64,000 nucleotides of DNA, from positions 45,432,913-45,496,912 of the forward strand of contig OY744533.1 of NCBI GenBank assembly GCA_963556195.1. The letters run 5' to 3'. The translations under genes and the position numbers were made by a program. How positions within the stretch are numbered: position 1 is the first letter of the stretch; the number at the start of each line of letters is the position of its first letter. Below, one piece after another: positions 32,395 to 41,842 of this stretch. Origin of the DNA: Sepiola atlantica (lineage: Eukaryota; Mollusca; Cephalopoda; Sepiida; Sepiolidae). The notes beneath the pieces are model-generated. The model did not search any database and was not told the DNA's origin. It saw only the letters and a list, made by a program, of their open reading frames with translations.

Positions 32395-32680
32395 TTAAAA
32401 CAATCCCCAGACTATTTCTGAACTGAAGAAGATCATCGCAGCCAAAATCGAGGCAGTGTCAAGAGAGGAGTGTGACGTCAGAGTTATTGACATTTTTTGC
32501 ACATCGTATCCAGATGTGTTTATCATTGAACGACGATAAAAAAAGACTGTTGGACATTCATGACTGAAACTTGCTGAACAATTCAGGCATAGACTTAAAT
32601 TTATTTGTACCAAATATGGTTAGATTGCAAAAAGGATTGTGGATTTTATTAACGATTCCATGGGTAGCATTTTTTTTGTA
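32395..32680 (+). repeat. Dispersed repeat, copy also at 37095-37215
   Basis: gactgttggacattcatgac, tgaaactt, gattgcaaaaaggattgt and attttattaacgattc occur in the same order at 37125-37215. Confidence 0.6.
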
Positions 32681-33085
32681 TTTTATGCACACCTCGTTCA
32701 CATAAAAAAAGCTAATTAAGTTGGGACATTTATTTGGATAGATATTTTATTTTATCATATGGAAAAATATTCTTCTGGGAAAGATGTTATGATAAATTGT
32801 AGCAATAGAAAAGAGATACCAGTAATTGCAATCACTGAAGACACTTATTCGCAAGGAATATTTTGCTGTCCGAGTAATATGATAGGAAAGGCCTCCAACC
32901 AATTTTGCCTACAAGATATTATTGCTGATTTAAGAGTTCTTTGTTGACGTTCAATAATGCCATTAGCTTGAGGGTGATAAGTAGTTCTCTAGGCCTATAA
33001 CAAAGACAATAATTTCCATAATTCTAGCAATAATTAACTTTTAAATTAAAAACAACAATCTGTTTCCACAGATTATTAACGTAAA
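32680..33085. other. No recognisable gene
   Basis: A 62-codon plus frame (32759-32947) carries no motif I recognise. Confidence 0.35.
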
Positions 33086-33300
33086 CTAGAGGGACCCTGT
33101 GGAAATTCCATGGTGCTTTCTATATCAATCTGTATAGTTTATTGTTAATAATATTTTTCCTTTTGAAATAATAAATGTCTGTCAAGATCAATACTATTAA
33201 GAAAAAACCTGACTCTTTCTTCTGTAAAAATAAATATCATCGTCAGCTAAATATTCTTTAAATAAATAATGCTAATGAATAACCATTTGTGACAATTTCT
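33086..33300 (-). mobile_element. Helitron-like 3' end and family A fragment
   Basis: CTAG at 33086-33089, a 9-10 nt gap, then the palindrome TGGAAATTCCA (33100-33110). It then reads into family A (tcaatctgtatagtttattg, ttgaaataataaatgtctgt). Inverted relative to 31590-32093. Confidence 0.5.
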
Positions 33301-33329
33301 TGTTGACGTACATAATCTGCCCAAAGAAG

Positions 33330-33475
33330 TAGGTAATGCCTGGGAAGATGGTCTTATGACAACAGTACAGATACTACTACTCTACACTCCTAAAAAAAAG
33401 GTTGTAGCAATCTCTGGGAGAATGGTACCATGACCACAGAACAGATACTACACTATCCATCCCCCCTGCATTGAG
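33330..33475 (-). repeat. ~75-bp minisatellite block, locus 3
   Basis: Two units: aggtaatgcctgggaagatg, cttatgacaacagtacagat and tctgggagaatggtaccatg, accacagaacagatactacac. Same orientation as locus 1. Confidence 0.65.
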
Positions 33476-33479
33476 CATT

Positions 33480-34058
33480 GACAGATAGTACATTAGTCTG
33501 AATTAGTATAATAAACTGAATTGAGCATTAAAAGATAGTATAATTAATGAAAGTACTAGTAAAGTTCCGGCTTCAGAAAGACAGATACAAAATCTCCATT
33601 AGTAATAGATAAGATTAGTAATAGAGGTACGGGTAGAGGTTCGACTTCAGGCAGATACATAATCTCCATTATTAATAGATAAAGTAGAGTCAGTCTATTC
33701 ATAGTTTCTTTGACATTAATAGCTTTTTACTACAAGGTAAAAACTTAATTCTGTTTCGCAAGTCAATTTAGGCAAATATTTGTCCATATTCTTGAAAAAT
33801 ATTGTATTACCAATCTATTTTAATAATTATATATTTAATCTGTTCAATGTTTTTTTTTTGATTAGTCATATATATAGAGGAGGGTTTTTTCACCCTCACA
33901 CCTAGATCTCCTCCCACTGTTATTCATTTTATTCCCCAAAGTTGTTAAAATTTAAATATAACATTTTTTGTTTTAGAGATAAGTTGTTTCTACCATAAAA
34001 CATTGCATACTTATTAATTTACTTTTATTTAGTAAGTCTTCATAAGTGATCAAACTTT
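33480..34058. other. Short duplications, no gene
   Basis: agatagtata and aatctccattagtaatagat type segments are locally duplicated (33500-33670). Otherwise AT-rich. Confidence 0.4.
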
Positions 34059-34059
34059 A

Positions 34060-34195
34060 TCCATTCCATTCGTCATTTTCAATGCTCTCATAATATTATT
34101 CATCATTCTACTGACAATCCATCAATCTCATTAATCCTTATCCTCGAGTGGCTTTTAGCCTTGATAATTGATGACTCATTAGTAAAAAATGAATG
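34060..34195 (+). repeat. LINE family X 3' end
   Basis: tctcattaatccttatcctc, gagtggcttttagccttgat and gatgactcattagta match the 3' ends at 29130 (-) and 57120 (-). A very short 5'-truncated insertion. Confidence 0.65.
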
Positions 34196-34463
34196 AAATT
34201 TGTTCAAGTTAAAATTTTAGATATCTAATATCAGTTAATTCTTTTTAGTTTGCATCACCTGGAATTGAACCCACAACCTCTATGCACAATTCACTCAATG
34301 ATATCTCTTTAACACTGTAAGATTACACCGAGGTGATCGAAAAAGCAGGATAGTAAATGATAATTAAAACCTAGATGCTAACGAGATGTAGGTCCGTACT
34401 TTGAAAATAACATTCTTCACCTCAAACGCGTAGCAAAGATGAGGAAAAAAAATTACGAAACAT

Positions 34464-34985
34464 AACTAGAAGAATACCCACTCCAGGTAAAACTCATTCC
34501 TCTAACAGAACAGTTTTGCACCACTTTTATGCCCCCTTACGAAGATTAAAATCAACATATAATGCTATTAAACCTTATGGACACTGTTTCCAATTTTGCT
34601 CAAAATCCATTACTTGATTTTGATTCCAGAAACTGTCTAAAATTTCAGGCTTAAGCTTAAGGGGTCTTAAGCGATGACTCTTTAGTATACAAAATAAGAA
34701 ATTCAAATTCAGGGAATCTTGTTTAATTGGTGTATAATGACTATGGATCAAATTTAATGCAAATCTGAAATATTTGAATTTGGAAACAGGGGGTTGTGCC
34801 CATATTATTCCCCTTAAAACCCCTTTGAAATACTCCAAAGAAACTGAAATTTAAGGAATATTTATTAATTGATGTCTAATACCTATTGTTAAAGTTTCAT
34901 AAAAATTGGAGGTAGCTGAACTTTTACGAAAGGTCTTCTACCTCTCACCCCAACCTCTGACTTTCCTTCCATAATTCATTGGGCA
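34464..34985 (+). repeat. Family P, copy 2
   Basis: actagaagaatacccactcc at the start, with caaaatccattacttgattt, aaggggtcttaag and accccttt inside. Confidence 0.8.
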
Positions 34986-35014
34986 GTTTTGTACTCACTA
35001 ACTTTTGTGTGACA

Positions 35015-35017
<3 letters not shown>

Positions 35018-35089
<72 letters not shown>

Positions 35090-35090
35090 T
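35018..35090. repeat. (AT)n(AC)n microsatellite
   Basis: About 60 bp of AT then AC. Confidence 0.95.
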
Positions 35091-35600
35091 TGCTCTTTAT
35101 TATAGAGTGGAGGATATTTAAAATGCTCCAACATTAATAATCACATGTTATTGCCATCCTTAAATATTGCAGATCTGTCCAACTAAGATATAGACGAAAA
35201 AAATGCAGTGCCTGCAGGTAAAAAGCCAAACAAGTGGTTTTATCTGAAACCAACTGTGGAGAGTTCCGTGAGAAAATTCTTCCTTAATTCCATTAGCATC
35301 AAGAGAATATAAACCATAGAGTATCAGTGATGAAACAGGACAATAAATAAGTATCTTGATCAACCCAAAAAAGGGAAGAAATGTGGAGGGGTGGAATGGA
35401 ATGAAAAGTGGTTCTGAAGAATTTAGTGATTTTGGCATGGAATTGGAATCCTGAGAACTGTAACTGTAAACTTTGCAAAGAACTCATTAATGGTCCAATG
35501 CTGAAAGAAAGTTGGAGATGAATGACCAAAAGAGGAATTAATTTCAATGGCGTTTCTGTTTTTCCTTGTTTATAATCTAAATGTTTTTCTAACAAATTTG
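35091..35600. other. No recognisable gene
   Basis: A minus frame at 35160-35438 and its overlap have no recognisable domain. Confidence 0.35.
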
Positions 35601-35606
35601 ATACGT

Positions 35607-35616
35607 AAACAGCAGG

Positions 35617-35686
<70 letters not shown>

Positions 35687-35758
35687 GGTACACGATAAGT
35701 CATGAAAATGAAATGCCGTGGTAAACAAAATATATGTAAACAGCAGGTGTTTTATATT

Positions 35759-35835
<77 letters not shown>
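35607..35835. repeat. Two (AT)n tracts preceded by a duplicated 21-bp motif
   Basis: taaacagcaggtgttttata occurs at 35607 and again at 35738, each followed by a long (AT)n (35622-35684 and 35757-35835). This looks like a duplicated unit of motif plus microsatellite. Confidence 0.8.
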
Positions 35836-35837
<2 letters not shown>

Positions 35838-36025
35838 ACGCAAGCGTTGTTGAACGTCACAGAACTTTCTCGTTTGTAAATCTTCTTCGTGAGGTTCTCA
35901 AACCGTCGAGCTATCCTTCTGGTTTCAGATGGCAGTCCGTAGAATATTTCCCCGATTGTTCTTAATTCGGCCATTTTTTTTTCTTCGAGCGCTTTCGACT
36001 TTCTTAGTCGTCTTCAGGATTAGTT
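35836..36025 (-). pseudogene. Short conserved ORF segment with upstream hammerhead-like core
   Basis: On the minus strand an ATG at 35974 opens [36 protein letters not shown] and [11 protein letters not shown], then runs straight into (AT)n at 35835. Just upstream (36017-35993) are CTGAAGA, a GACT/AGTC stem-loop and GAAA. A near-identical segment lies inverted at 36225-36375. Such a short basic N-terminal region behind a hammerhead motif resembles Penelope-like elements, but no RT or GIY-YIG domain is present, so this is only a hypothesis. Confidence 0.45.
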
Positions 36026-36029
36026 TTTT

Positions 36030-36224
36030 TTAAATAAAGAGACTTGAGTTAATGTTTTATAGGTATCGTTAAGGTCGAATGAAAGAAAAGAGAGGGTGTG
36101 TGGTTGAGTTGATTTTATTCTATCGTTTGTGTATTTGGTTTTATTGTTTATTTATTTATTTTATTAATTCTTATTTTTACTATTATTTATTCATTTATTT
36201 ATTTATTTATTCCTATTATTATCG
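36030..36224. other. Spacer between inverted copies
   Basis: T-rich with an attt/atta-type simple repeat (36140-36215). It forms the loop of a ~520-bp inverted structure. Confidence 0.5.
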
Positions 36225-36375
36225 AACAATCAGGAAAATACTTTACGGACTGCCACCTGAAACCAGAAGGATAGCTCGCCGGTTTGAGAACCTCACAAAG
36301 AAGATTTACAAACGAGAAAATTCTGTGACGTTCAACAACGCTTGCTTGGATAATGACTTGCTACATAAGTATCCA
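36225..36375 (+). pseudogene. Inverted copy of the short conserved ORF segment
   Basis: Reads [51 protein letters not shown] before entering (AT)n at 36377. It continues about 10 codons beyond the point where the 35836 copy stops. Substitutions relative to that copy are few and partly silent, so the peptide appears to have been constrained until recently. Confidence 0.5.
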
Positions 36376-36376
36376 T

Positions 36377-36404
<28 letters not shown>
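36377..36404. repeat. (AT)n microsatellite
   Basis: Follows the coding fragment directly. Confidence 0.95.
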
Positions 36405-36408
<4 letters not shown>

Positions 36409-36424
36409 TGTATATGTTTATATT

Positions 36425-36830
36425 TACAGGGTTCACTCCTAAACTAATTAACCGATTATTATGAATGTTAGAACATAGCTGTTAGGTGTAAGGGTGGGTA
36501 ATGTGAGCTATATTAAGTGTAATTTTGCTTTATACAAATGGGGTAAACAAGGGGTAGAAGCCCTTCGTGAAAATTCAAATACCTCTGATTTTTGTGAAAT
36601 TTTAAGAGAAGGTATTAGACATTGCCCAAATTTCAGGTTTTTTTTTAGTATTTTAAAATGATTTAAAAATTTTAGGGGCATAATATGGATACGACTTCCC
36701 ATTTAAAATTTAAAATATTTCTGATTTGTATTGAATTTTATCCATAGTCATTAGACACCAAGTAAGCAAGATTCTTAAGACCCTGAAAGCTTAAACTTTA
36801 AATTTTCGACATTTGCTGGAATCACAATTA
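36425..36830 (-). repeat. Family P, copy 3 (truncated)
   Basis: On the plus strand starts cagggttcactcctaaacta, then aattaaccgattattatgaa, and ends near gacatttgctggaatcac. Inverted relative to copies 1 and 2; lacks the actagaag end. Confidence 0.75.
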
Positions 36831-37094
36831 AATAATAGATTTTGATAATAAAAATAAAATAATATAAAAGATTGTCTTTGATACTTATGGGTGTTTGACG
36901 TAAATGCGGAACCCCACATTATTATAGAAAACCCTAATACAAAATTAATACCACTATCGCATTCCATGTAAAATTTTCCGAGAAAAGTTGCCAGTGATTC
37001 TGGTATAGAGCTTCATATTATATTGCTTCTCTAGACAGAGACCACAAATATAGTATAGATTGAACTCTTTCCTACTAATGAGACGATCGCCAAT

Positions 37095-37345
37095 GTGTCT
37101 CTACATATTGAACTGTAATAAAACAAAGACTGTTGGACATTCATGACTGAAACTTGGTGGACAAGTCAGACATAGATTGGCAGAAAGGATTGTTAATTTT
37201 ATTAACGATTCTATGGGGTGCACTTTATGGGGTATCACCCTGTAAAAGATTAAAACTTTCGGTAATCCGTAAGATTTTTCCTTTTTTGTGACTTCTGTTC
37301 TCTGCAGAGTGGTTTTCAGAGTATTCTAAACTGGTACACCAATTG
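37095..37345 (+). repeat. Two dispersed repeat fragments
   Basis: 37125-37215 matches 32530-32660. 37240-37340 (ctttcggtaatccgtaagat, gacttctgttctctg, gagtggttttcagag) matches 42270-42370 in reverse, so related inverted segments lie on both sides of the BEL element. Confidence 0.55.
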
Positions 37346-37366
37346 AAAATGTCCCTTATGATTGTA

Positions 37367-37656
37367 ATGGATGGACTCTCTCCCGTCGATTTCGACGTAT
37401 GAGTGCCCCACGCGTGAATGTGTTATTGCAAGGGTTGCGCAATCCCTAACAACCGCTCTCCTGAGTCGGCATTGCTTGATTCTAATGGCAAGTAGTAATA
37501 CAAGACGACTGGAAACAATGCTGAGATAAGCAGAGAGCACATACAGCACCTGGTATTTCCAAATTGTCACCCATTTAGTACTGGCCAGGCTCAACACTGC
37601 TTAACTTCGGTGATCTAACGGGAACCGGTGTGTCAACGTGATTGTGCCGTATATAT
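37367..37656 (-). mobile_element. 5S-rRNA-headed SINE, tail type 2, with 12-bp TSD
   Basis: On the minus strand the head (37656-37540) reads tacggcacaatcacg, gatcaccgaagttaagcag, gagcctggccagtacta and atgggtgac, clearly 5S-derived. The tail (ctgcttatctcagcattg, gactcaggagagcggttgtt) ends gagagagtccatccat with no poly(A). The target duplication cttatgattgta is at 37355-37366 and 37657-37668. The intact duplication shows a young insertion and fixes a 290-bp full length. Confidence 0.9.
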
Positions 37657-37789
37657 CTTATGATTGTAGTTTAAGTAAATACTCAAAATATATCATTTCA
37701 CAAATAATCAATCGAATGTTTTACTTTTATTTCGTAATAAAAAAAATAATTAACAGAATACCGAATACATTGTATTCATAATTTTTTTT

Positions 37790-37985
37790 TAAATTGTTTT
37801 CACAAATTGTTTTTTGTTTTAAATTATTAATAAAGACATAATATTTACATTAAAACTTTTTCATTTTTTAATAATTTCTAGTAAACAAATAATAAACCTA
37901 ATTTTGGTGTTTATTGTTTTTACAAATTGGTTTTATTTTTAATTCTTAATATAAACACATGATATTTACATAAAAGCGAAATTAA
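37790..37985 (+). repeat. AT-rich tandem duplication, ~120-bp unit
   Basis: acaaattgttttttgtttta with ataatatttacat at 37802-37855 repeats as acaaattggttttattttta with atgatatttacat at 37921-37975. Confidence 0.65.
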
Positions 37986-38002
37986 AGGAAAGTATTATTA
38001 TA

Positions 38003-38351
38003 TGTGAAAAAAAGAGGTGACGATACTCACGTGAAGAAAATCAGAGGACCGGAAGGTAAAACCCCGATGCCTTCCATCTATTTATACTAATAGGGAAGGC
38101 ATTCAGTGGTTATAAAGTCTTCCTCTTATACCGGAGAGGGCATTAACATTTTGGACTTGCTTCTGTGTTAACCAGTTATCAGTTAATCGTTTGATTTGTT
38201 ACCAAGCTTACAGCTACCCCCGTCCCCATCTTTAGTTATTTGTTAACTGACTCCCCGATTTCGGTGGGAAGTCGCGAATCGGCAGTGTTTCGCAAGACAA
38301 CAGCACTTCTACTATTCTTACACTTCAACCAGTCGAAAGATTTTTTCGACA
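38003..38351 (+). repeat. BEL/Pao 5' LTR
   Basis: Begins tgtgaaaaaaagaggtgacg, ends tttttcgaca. A TATAAA at 38111-38116 is a candidate core promoter. It differs from the 3' LTR by two single-base length changes (C-run near 38062, T-run near 38153) and by no substitution I can see. Confidence 0.95.
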
Positions 38352-38476
38352 CATTGCGAAACAATTCTGCAACAGTGTGAAGTTGGCTGGACCTTTTTTG
38401 GTTGTCTGATTACTGCCCATTCATAGCTTTTTTTTTAGAATTACCGTTACAGCTACTTATCACCCCCTTAGGCGAA

Positions 38477-38911
38477 ATGGCGGAAACTATTGATACAGTA
38501 CGCAACAAAATTTCGGTCATTAAGGATATGGTTCAGACGAAACTTGCAAGTTTGCATGCTGGAAGGACTTCTTCACTTACATTTTCCGTGTTCGAGGAAC
38601 AGATTATTAACTATCTGGTGGAGATTGACTCTCACATTAGCCACATAAGACTTCACGACCCCTCCTCTCGTGACGAGATGGAGAGTTGGTCTTCTGAATA
38701 CGCAGGGTTTTTGGATTCTCTCCACCAACTCCGTATAACTCATCCCCCCTCCAATTCTGATAACGCATTTGGCCTACCTCCACACTCTCCACCATCTGAC
38801 TCCTTTCCTCGCAGGACTCGTTCTTCCTTTGTAGTGAACCCTCCTCAGGTACATGTAAACGCGCCTACCTTTAGTGGGCACGATTTCCTCAGGACCGTTG
38901 TCGATCTATGA
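38477..38911 (+). CDS. Gag N-terminal remnant of BEL/Pao element
   Basis: Gag would package the element RNA in the cytoplasm. I chose the ATG at 38477 because its product starts MAETIDTVRNKISVIKD, a plausible helical Gag N-terminus; the frame is open back to 38402. The 144 residues include a Pro/Ser-rich stretch (about 90-125) and reach NAPTFSGHDF, where BEL Gag normally enters its DUF1759-like domain. The frame then terminates after about seven residues and overlaps the next ATG (38908) in another frame. The capsid core, zinc knuckle and protease are missing, so this is a truncated protein fused to nothing. The break is most simply an internal deletion. Confidence 0.7.
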   Translation: MAETIDTVRNKISVIKDMVQTKLASLHAGRTSSLTFSVFEEQIINYLVEIDSHISHIRLHDPSSRDEMESWSSEYAGFLDSLHQLRITHPPSNSDNAFGLPPHSPPSDSFPRRTRSSFVVNPPQVHVNAPTFSGHDFLRTVVDL

Positions 38912-41754
38912 TGGAGGATCGATTTTACGTGGACAACCTGGTAATGACAGGAACAGAACCAGGAATCATTACCGAATTGTATTCTACCTCCAAAGCTCGC
39001 CTGCAGGAGGGAGGTTTTGAGTTGCAGGCCTGCAACTCCAATTGTGCCACCCTCAGAGAAAAAATGAGTCAGGACGGCACTCTCAGCACCCATGGAGGCA
39101 GTTGGGAGAGAGTATTAGGTTATCGCTATGCTCCACTTACAGAAGAAATGAGTGTCAACCCGGTGAAATGCCAGTCGGATGCTTCGACTAAGCGAAGAAT
39201 ACTGGCTGAAGCCGCTAAAATCTTTGATCCTTTGTCTCTTTGCCTCCCTGTGACCCTGCGGAGCCGAGTATTAATGGCCAAATTATGGAAAAGAGGATTA
39301 GGATGGGATGAACAAATCCCAGGTGAATATCAGATGCTATGGAGGACTCTTGCTCGGGACCTGTCTGACCTGAGTGACTTACCATTTGACCATTGCGCCT
39401 TCCAGGGAGGTCAAGAAGGAGAATTATTCGTTTTTTGTGATGCCTCTGCAGATGCGTATGGGTTTGCAGCATACGTCTTACAGCAGGGTTGTCCCCGATT
39501 GATTTTTGCCAAAGCCAAAGTGGCCCCCTCTAAGACGAAGTCGCTCCCGACATTGGAGCTAATGGCCATATACTTGGCTCTAAAATGCTTGCCCTCAGTG
39601 TTACTGGGCTGCAGGGATTTGATCCTCACCAAGTTATATGTGGCAACGGATGCACAAGTGGTCTTGTCATGGATTCTGTCACAATCTATGGCAAGTAAGA
39701 ATGTTTTTGCTCAAAATCGGCTCAAGGATGTTCTTCATATGAGGAGTCAATTTGCTACTCTCCATGGACTCGAACCGGTGTTTCGTTATATACATACCTC
39801 GCAAAACCCAGCTGATCTCATTACCAGAGGAATGTCCTTGAGGAAATTCAAGTCAGTTTTCAAGTTTTGGTGTCATGGTCCCTCTTGGTTGGGGGGAGGA
39901 AGTTCTGCCTGGCCGGTACAGGATATGCCATGTCTCAGCAAACATTCCCAACAAATGGCATCTGCTTGTGTAGGTGTTTCCATGGCCCTCGAGACAGAAT
40001 GTACTCCCTGCATCAACTTTGGACGTTTCTCTCAATTTTCCCGCCTTCTCAGAGTGGTTACATTGGTGTTCACGTTCATCAATAGGCTTAGGGGGCGCAA
40101 TGAAGATGCGGGAGGAAAGGCCAAAATATATCTGTTAAAAAACTTGCAGGCCCAATCCTGCGTGGTGGAATTGCATTACTTGCAGGATCCCTCTGGAAAA
40201 TCGGTCCCCCCACTGATCCATTCTCTTGACTTGTTTCTGGACCAGGATGGCCTCATCCGTTCTCGAGGCCGAATAGACAGATCACCGCACCTCAGTTTCG
40301 AGGTAAAAAACCCCATCTTATTGGGCAAGGACAACCTCGTCACTAGACTCATTATTATGGATTGTCATTACCGGAGCGCCCATTTAGGAGTGGGGTCTAC
40401 TCTAGCTGAGCTCAGGCGTTGTGGGTTTTGGATTCCTCAAGGGAGACAGGCGGTCACTAGGGCTTTGGCATCTTGCCATTTATGTAAGAGGTACAACTCA
40501 AGAGCTGTTCTCCCCACTAATTCGGCTAGTCTTCCAGTGCCTCGGGTCGAGTTCACGGAGCCTTTCCAAAACACTGGAGTTGATTTTACTGGACATTTTT
40601 GGATCAAGAGCGGATCTACGGAAGAAAAAGTGTACCTTTTACTCTTTACTTGCATGTCCATCAGAGCTATACATGTGGAGGTGGTTCCTGACATGGGAAT
40701 GTTATCTTTCGTGCAAGCCTTGGTTAGGTTCACTAACCTGTATGGTGTTCCTCAAGCACTTTATTCTGATAATGCTAAGACATTTGTAGGCAGCGGCAAA
40801 CTGTTTTCCCGACTCTCCCTGTTTCACGAATACCAGCAGAAATTTGCCACCTCCAATATCCAGCTGCGCACTATTCCTCTGTATTCTCCCTGGTATGGAG
40901 GTGTGTGGGAGAGATGCATACAAACTGTCAAAACATGCCTGCACAAAACCATAGGCAGGGGACGAGTGGATTACTTCTCGCTAATAACTATCGTTTCGGA
41001 CATCCAGAGGGCAGTCAATAATCGTCCTCTAACCTACTGGGAATTTGCAGACCGAGGACTAGAAGCTGTGACCCCTAGTATGTTCCTGAGACCCAAGAAA
41101 AACCCTGGATTGATGTTGAAGCTAGGAGCAAGTGACCTGACAAATACAGCTCCCCCTGGTCGCAGAAAATTAGTTGAGACAATGATGCTGCGGAATGAAT
41201 GGTTGGAAAATTTCCGGCATTTGTGGTATGAGGAATATCTCCTCTGTCTTAGAGAGAGGCCTCAAGGCCGATCACAGGAGTCCTTCACTAACCGAATAAG
41301 GGTAAATGATGTTGTCCTCATCAAGAGCCCCCTTAAACCAAGACCATTTTGGCTATTGGGGTCCGTCTTAGAACTTTTGGAATCTGACAGGGGTGTCGTC
41401 AGATCGGCACGTATCAGGCAGAGTGATGGTGCAGTGGTGGTGCATTCTCTCAAGAATCTATTTCCATTGGAGCTTTCCCTTTCACCGGAAGAGGCTGGAC
41501 AAACCGCAGACTCATCGTCCCCTCCCAACATTCCGAGCAGCTCCATAGGAGAGGAGGCCACACTGTGGTTATGCCCAAAATGCAATTCCCCTCAAGGAGA
41601 AGAGAACATGATTGCCTGTGATCGGTGCAACGAATGGTTCCATTTTAGATGCGCGGGTGTGGAAAGGGCTCCACCGCAGAGACAGAAATGGTACTGTCCT
41701 GAGTGCGTTCCCCGCAAACGCCGGCGGGGTAGACCCAGCTTACTTCCAGCATAA
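38908..41754 (+). CDS. pol: BEL/Pao Pol remnant: RT tail, RNase H, integrase, PHD finger
   Basis: The 948-codon open frame starts at the end of the RT palm: FYVDN at residues 6-10 (YVDD position, Asn in place of the second Asp) then the connection (KARLQEGGFEL). RNase H: acidic residues D178 (FCDAS), E217 (TLELMA), D248 (ATDAQ), D303 (NPADLITRG). Integrase: zinc-binding H487, H492, C523, C526; DDE core D559 (GVDFTG), D621 (YSDNAKTF), E668 (GGVWER); then a DUF5641-like tail to about 856. A Ser/Pro linker leads to a C4HC3 PHD finger (885-936: C889, C892, C904, C907, H912, C915, C930, C933) and a basic end (RKRRRGRP). RNase H and integrase are complete and uninterrupted. RT fingers and most of the palm are absent, so the protein cannot copy RNA by itself. 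The 38908 start is simply the first ATG; translation in life would be from a longer polyprotein. Confidence 0.88.
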   Translation: MMEDRFYVDNLVMTGTEPGIITELYSTSKARLQEGGFELQACNSNCATLREKMSQDGTLSTHGGSWERVLGYRYAPLTEEMSVNPVKCQSDASTKRRILAEAAKIFDPLSLCLPVTLRSRVLMAKLWKRGLGWDEQIPGEYQMLWRTLARDLSDLSDLPFDHCAFQGGQEGELFVFCDASADAYGFAAYVLQQGCPRLIFAKAKVAPSKTKSLPTLELMAIYLALKCLPSVLLGCRDLILTKLYVATDAQVVLSWILSQSMASKNVFAQNRLKDVLHMRSQFATLHGLEPVFRYIHTSQNPADLITRGMSLRKFKSVFKFWCHGPSWLGGGSSAWPVQDMPCLSKHSQQMASACVGVSMALETECTPCINFGRFSQFSRLLRVVTLVFTFINRLRGRNEDAGGKAKIYLLKNLQAQSCVVELHYLQDPSGKSVPPLIHSLDLFLDQDGLIRSRGRIDRSPHLSFEVKNPILLGKDNLVTRLIIMDCHYRSAHLGVGSTLAELRRCGFWIPQGRQAVTRALASCHLCKRYNSRAVLPTNSASLPVPRVEFTEPFQNTGVDFTGHFWIKSGSTEEKVYLLLFTCMSIRAIHVEVVPDMGMLSFVQALVRFTNLYGVPQALYSDNAKTFVGSGKLFSRLSLFHEYQQKFATSNIQLRTIPLYSPWYGGVWERCIQTVKTCLHKTIGRGRVDYFSLITIVSDIQRAVNNRPLTYWEFADRGLEAVTPSMFLRPKKNPGLMLKLGASDLTNTAPPGRRKLVETMMLRNEWLENFRHLWYEEYLLCLRERPQGRSQESFTNRIRVNDVVLIKSPLKPRPFWLLGSVLELLESDRGVVRSARIRQSDGAVVVHSLKNLFPLELSLSPEEAGQTADSSSPPNIPSSSIGEEATLWLCPKCNSPQGEENMIACDRCNEWFHFRCAGVERAPPQRQKWYCPECVPRKRRRGRPSLLPA

Positions 41755-41842
41755 ATTAAAGGTCCTGAGTACGACTTCAAACTATAGCCTACCTCACCTC
41801 TTTTTTTCTTTCTTTTTTTTTCCTTCCTCTTGTTCGGGAGTG

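Noticed and set aside
32395..32613. 72-codon minus frame as a gene
   Set aside because: It lies in a dispersed repeat shared with 37.1 kb and lacks any domain.
35299..35974. Long frames rich in Tyr-Ile dipeptides around (AT)n
   Set aside because: They are translations of AT microsatellites; the same artefact appears at 8033-8330, 49748-49999 and 60309-60545. Only the non-repeat part near 35836-35974 was kept.
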